Assembly: GCA_035632555.1 (NCBI GenBank)
Contig: DASQGO010000104.1
Span: 1-7,914 of the forward strand
Origin: 2-02-FULL-62-14 sp035632555
GTDB taxonomy: Bacteria; Nitrospirota; Nitrospiria; Nitrospirales; Nitrospiraceae
Reading direction: 5' to 3'
Length of the DNA stretch: 7,914 nt
The notes under the pieces were generated by a model. It was not told the origin of the DNA. It did not search any database and saw nothing but the letters and a program-made list of their open reading frames with translations. The translations under genes were made by a program, and so were the position numbers. The stretch's first letter is position 1; every line of letters starts with the position of its first letter. Shown piece by piece: positions 5,455-7,914 of this stretch.

Positions 5455-6887
5455 TACGCGGCGGTCTTGGCGGATTTTCCGGCACGAAGATAGGCGTCTA
5501 ACCCTGCGGCCATCTTGCGGCCCTCGGCAATCGCCCAGACGATCAGGGACTGGCCGCGCCGGACGTCGCCGCCGGCAAACACACCCTCCACGCTGCTCAT
5601 GAAGCGCTCATCCGCGGCGACGTTGCCCCGCGCGTCGTATTTCACGCCGAGGCTGTCGAGCAGGCCGTTCTTCACCGGGCCGGTGAAGCCCATCGCGAGC
5701 AATACCAAATCGACGTCCATCTCGAAGTCGGTGCCGGGCATCGGCGTGAATTTACCGTTCTCGAACTTCACGCGATGGGCGTGCAGCTTGGTCACGTGGC
5801 CGTTTTTCCCGGAGAACTTCGTCGTCGACACGCTCCACTGGCGGTCGCAGCCCTCTTCGTGGGCATGCGACGTCCGGAGCTGCATGGGCCAGAGCGGCCA
5901 GGGCGTCGAGCCGGCCCGCTGCGGCGGAGGCTCCGGCAGCAGTTCGAATTGATGCACTTCGGCGCATTCCTGCCGGTGCGTCGTGCCCAGGCAGTCCGAC
6001 CCGGTGTCGCCGCCGCCGATGATGACGACCTTCTTGCCCTTGGCCGTGATCGGCTCGCCGGTGATCGTATCGCCGGCGCTACGCCTGTTCTGCTGCGTCA
6101 GATACTCCATCGCGGGATAGATTCCCTTGAGCTCGCGCCCAGGAATCGGCAGCTCGCGCGGCTGCTCGGCGCCCATAGCAAGACCGACCGCGTCGTATTT
6201 CCGGCGTAACTCCTCCCCGCTGATGTCCTTGCCGACCGTCACGCCGGTTTTAAACTCGACGCCCTCGGCCTTCATCTGCTCCAGCCGGCGGTCGATCACC
6301 CACTTTTCCATCTTGAAGTCGGGAATCCCGTAGCGGAGCAGCCCGCCGATGCGGTCGGCCTTTTCGTACACCGGGACGCCGTGTCCGGCGCGCGCCAGTT
6401 GCTGCGCCGCGGCCAGGCCGGCCGGGCCGGACCCGATGATGGCCACCTTCTTGCCGCTGCGCGACACGGGCAGGACCGGCTGCACCCAGCCCTCGTCGAA
6501 TCCCTTGTCGATAATGTTCCACTCGATGACCCGGATGGACACCGGATCGCTGTTGATGCCGAGCACGCAGGCCGATTCGCAGGGCGCCGGGCAGAGCCGC
6601 CCGGTGAACTCCGGAAAGTTGTTCGTCGTGTGGAGCGCCTTCAGCGCATCCTGCCAGCGACCGCGATGGACGAGATCGTTCCACTCCGGAATCAGATTCA
6701 CCACCGGGCAGCCGTTCGTGCTCTGACAGAATGGCACGCCGCAGTCCATGCAGCGCGCGCCCTGCGTCTGCAGCTTGTCGTCTGCAAACGGCTCGTAGAA
6801 TTCCTTCCAGTCCAGAAGGCGCAGCTCGACCGGGCGTCGCTTGGGACCTTCACGGACGAATTTTATGAAGCCCTTTGGGTCAGCCAT
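5454..6887 (-). CDS. gltD: Glutamate synthase (NADPH-type) small subunit
   Basis: This 477-residue protein is the beta subunit of glutamate synthase (GOGAT), of usual length. It passes electrons from NADPH through FAD and iron-sulfur clusters to the large subunit, which makes two glutamates from glutamine and 2-oxoglutarate in the cytosol. The N-terminal cluster domain shows CMDCGVPFC (C46, C49, C54) with C60, then CPAPCESAC (C99, C103, C107). The FAD-binding Rossmann motif is GSGPAG (152-157), the NADPH-binding motif is GGGDTG (291-296), and the C-terminal FAD contact is FAGGDVRRG (437-445). The block LLPEPPPQR near 317-324 and STPWPLWP near 327-334 are typical of GltD. It follows gltB by 40 bases, the normal gltBD order, so co-transcription is expected. 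The ribosome site is unclear; AGGA lies only one base before the ATG. The stop codon TAG overlaps the end of the downstream repeat, so the element may have set the C-terminus. Confidence 0.96.
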   Translation of the reverse strand: MADPKGFIKFVREGPKRRPVELRLLDWKEFYEPFADDKLQTQGARCMDCGVPFCQSTNGCPVVNLIPEWNDLVHRGRWQDALKALHTTNNFPEFTGRLCPAPCESACVLGINSDPVSIRVIEWNIIDKGFDEGWVQPVLPVSRSGKKVAIIGSGPAGLAAAQQLARAGHGVPVYEKADRIGGLLRYGIPDFKMEKWVIDRRLEQMKAEGVEFKTGVTVGKDISGEELRRKYDAVGLAMGAEQPRELPIPGRELKGIYPAMEYLTQQNRRSAGDTITGEPITAKGKKVVIIGGGDTGSDCLGTTHRQECAEVHQFELLPEPPPQRAGSTPWPLWPMQLRTSHAHEEGCDRQWSVSTTKFSGKNGHVTKLHAHRVKFENGKFTPMPGTDFEMDVDLVLLAMGFTGPVKNGLLDSLGVKYDARGNVAADERFMSSVEGVFAGGDVRRGQSLIVWAIAEGRKMAAGLDAYLRAGKSAKTAA

Positions 6888-6927
6888 GTCCTAGCTCATG
6901 AACGCGCGCCGGCGCTCCGTATGCGCT

Positions 6928-7914
6928 TCACGTTTTGACGACCTTGTGCGCTTGTTCCTTCGCTGCCGCCTTCTTGCGCTCCGCGAGCACGCGCTTGTAA
7001 TCCACCGGCATCACTTTCACGAACTTCGGCAGCATCGTCTCCCAGGCCTCGAGCACCTTCTTCGCCTTCCGGCTGCCGGTGTAGCGCACGTGCTTTTCAA
7101 TCATCTCGCGCAGGATCGTCTTGTCCTCGGCCGTCGCGACCGGCTCCAGCTCGACCATGCCGAGGTTGCAGCGGTCGCTGAACTTGCCCTCTTCATCGAG
7201 CACGAAGGCGATCCCTCCGGACATGCCCGCCGCGAAGTTGCGCCCGGTCCGGCCCAGCACGACCACCACGCCGCCGGTCATGTATTCGCAGCCATGATCG
7301 CCGGTGCCTTCGATCACCGCCTTGACGCCGCTGTTGCGGACGGCGAACCGCTCGCCGGCCGTGCCATAGAAATAGCACTCGCCCTGCGTGGCGCCATAGA
7401 GCGACGTGTTGCCGATCAGGATGGTGTCCTCCGGCGCGAACGTCGCGGCTTTTGGCGGGTAGACGATGATCCGGCCGCCGCAGAGCCCCTTGCCGAGGTA
7501 ATCGTTGGACTCTCCCTCCAGCTCCAGCGTCACGCCCTTCGCGAGGAACGCGCCGAACGACTGGCCGGCTGATCCGGTGAACTTGAGATGGATGGTGCCG
7601 TCCGGCAGCCCGTCCAGCCGGTACTTCCTGGCGATGCGGCTCGACAGGATCGTGCCGACCGTCCGGTTCACGTTGCGGATCGGCAGCTCGAGCTTGACCG
7701 GCTTCTTGTGCTCGACGGCCTCCTTGCAGAGTTCGAGCAGCTTCCAGTCGAGCGCGCCCTCAAGGCCATGGTTCTGCTTCTCCACCCAATGCGTCGCCAC
7801 GTCGTCGCCGACCTCCGGACGGTGCAGCAGCACCGAGAGGTCGAGGCCCTTCGCCTTCCAGTGATCGATCGCCTTCTGAGCGCGCAGCTTGTCCGTGCGC
7901 CCGATCATCTCCTC
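6928..7914 (-). CDS. gltB: Glutamate synthase large subunit, C-terminal part (partial)
   Basis: The frame runs from the right edge of the window to a TGA at 6930-6928 and gives 328 residues, the C-terminal fifth or so of a protein normally near 1,500 residues. The visible part begins at the end of the FMN/iron-sulfur synthase domain (MIGRTDKL, then DHWKAKGLDLS) and then covers the GXGXG beta-helix domain. Its glycine-rich turns include GSAGQSFGAF, LGKGLCGGRI, GNTSLYGAT, GTAGERFAVRNSG, GTGDHGCEYMTGG and GRTGRNFAAGMSGG. This beta-helix links the glutaminase and synthase sites in the full enzyme. The protein ends in a Lys/Ala-rich tail. The glutaminase domain, its N-terminal cysteine and the 3Fe-4S cysteines lie outside the window, so intactness cannot be judged. 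It is directly upstream of gltD and forms the ammonium-assimilating GOGAT with it. Confidence 0.95.
   Translation of the reverse strand, partial: EEMIGRTDKLRAQKAIDHWKAKGLDLSVLLHRPEVGDDVATHWVEKQNHGLEGALDWKLLELCKEAVEHKKPVKLELPIRNVNRTVGTILSSRIARKYRLDGLPDGTIHLKFTGSAGQSFGAFLAKGVTLELEGESNDYLGKGLCGGRIIVYPPKAATFAPEDTILIGNTSLYGATQGECYFYGTAGERFAVRNSGVKAVIEGTGDHGCEYMTGGVVVVLGRTGRNFAAGMSGGIAFVLDEEGKFSDRCNLGMVELEPVATAEDKTILREMIEKHVRYTGSRKAKKVLEAWETMLPKFVKVMPVDYKRVLAERKKAAAKEQAHKVVKT

Noticed and set aside
6906..6915. Perfect 10-base palindrome GCGCCGGCGC between gltB and gltD
   Set aside because: It has no loop and no T-run, and such GC palindromes are frequent by chance in this composition. There is no basis for calling a terminator or operator.

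Overview
The window looks like a piece of a high-GC bacterial chromosome, most likely from a Nitrospira-type nitrite oxidiser. That placement rests mainly on two copies of an approximately 125-base structured repeat. Its ends (AGGCTGTTCAAAA and a matching inverted arm) and its core (CGTACGTTTTTCGGTACG) are of a kind I associate from memory with Nitrospira genomes. The housekeeping genes do not decide the phylum.

Left edge (1-1064, + strand): the last 25 codons of a PKD/Ig-like-repeat protein, one repeat copy starting right after its stop codon, then a RES-domain protein (NAD+ phosphorylase fold). The RES gene is clearly poorer in GC than its surroundings, has a very basic C-terminal tail and no visible Xre-type antitoxin, so it is probably an acquired gene.

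Centre left (1082-4330, - strand, transcribed right to left): a compact four-gene cluster. In transcription order it holds a secreted protein of unknown function, a short metallo-beta-lactamase-fold hydrolase, a signal-peptide-bearing bifunctional nuclease (DUF151) protein, and a 452-residue HExxH protein of the type named aKG-HExxH peptide beta-hydroxylase / HExxH-motif peptide-modification protein. Gaps are 39, 14 and about 61 bases (the last may be shorter if the HExxH gene uses an upstream non-ATG start), which suggests one operon. This is the least understood part of the window.

Centre right (4387-5286, + strand): a secreted SUMF1/FGE-fold protein that diverges from the operon across a 56-base gap. 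It lacks the cysteine pair of true formylglycine-generating enzymes.

Right edge (5329-7914): the second repeat copy, in opposite absolute orientation to the first and touching the stop codon of gltD, followed by gltD and the C-terminal part of gltB on the - strand. Together these encode NADPH-type glutamate synthase (GOGAT), the ammonium-assimilation enzyme.

The two repeats share one arrangement: each abuts the stop codon of an upstream gene, and each has the same orientation relative to that gene. Their central hairpins differ by a compensatory base-pair swap while the loop is identical, which points to selection on a nucleic-acid structure at gene 3' ends. I see no tRNA, rRNA, CRISPR array, transposase or integrase.
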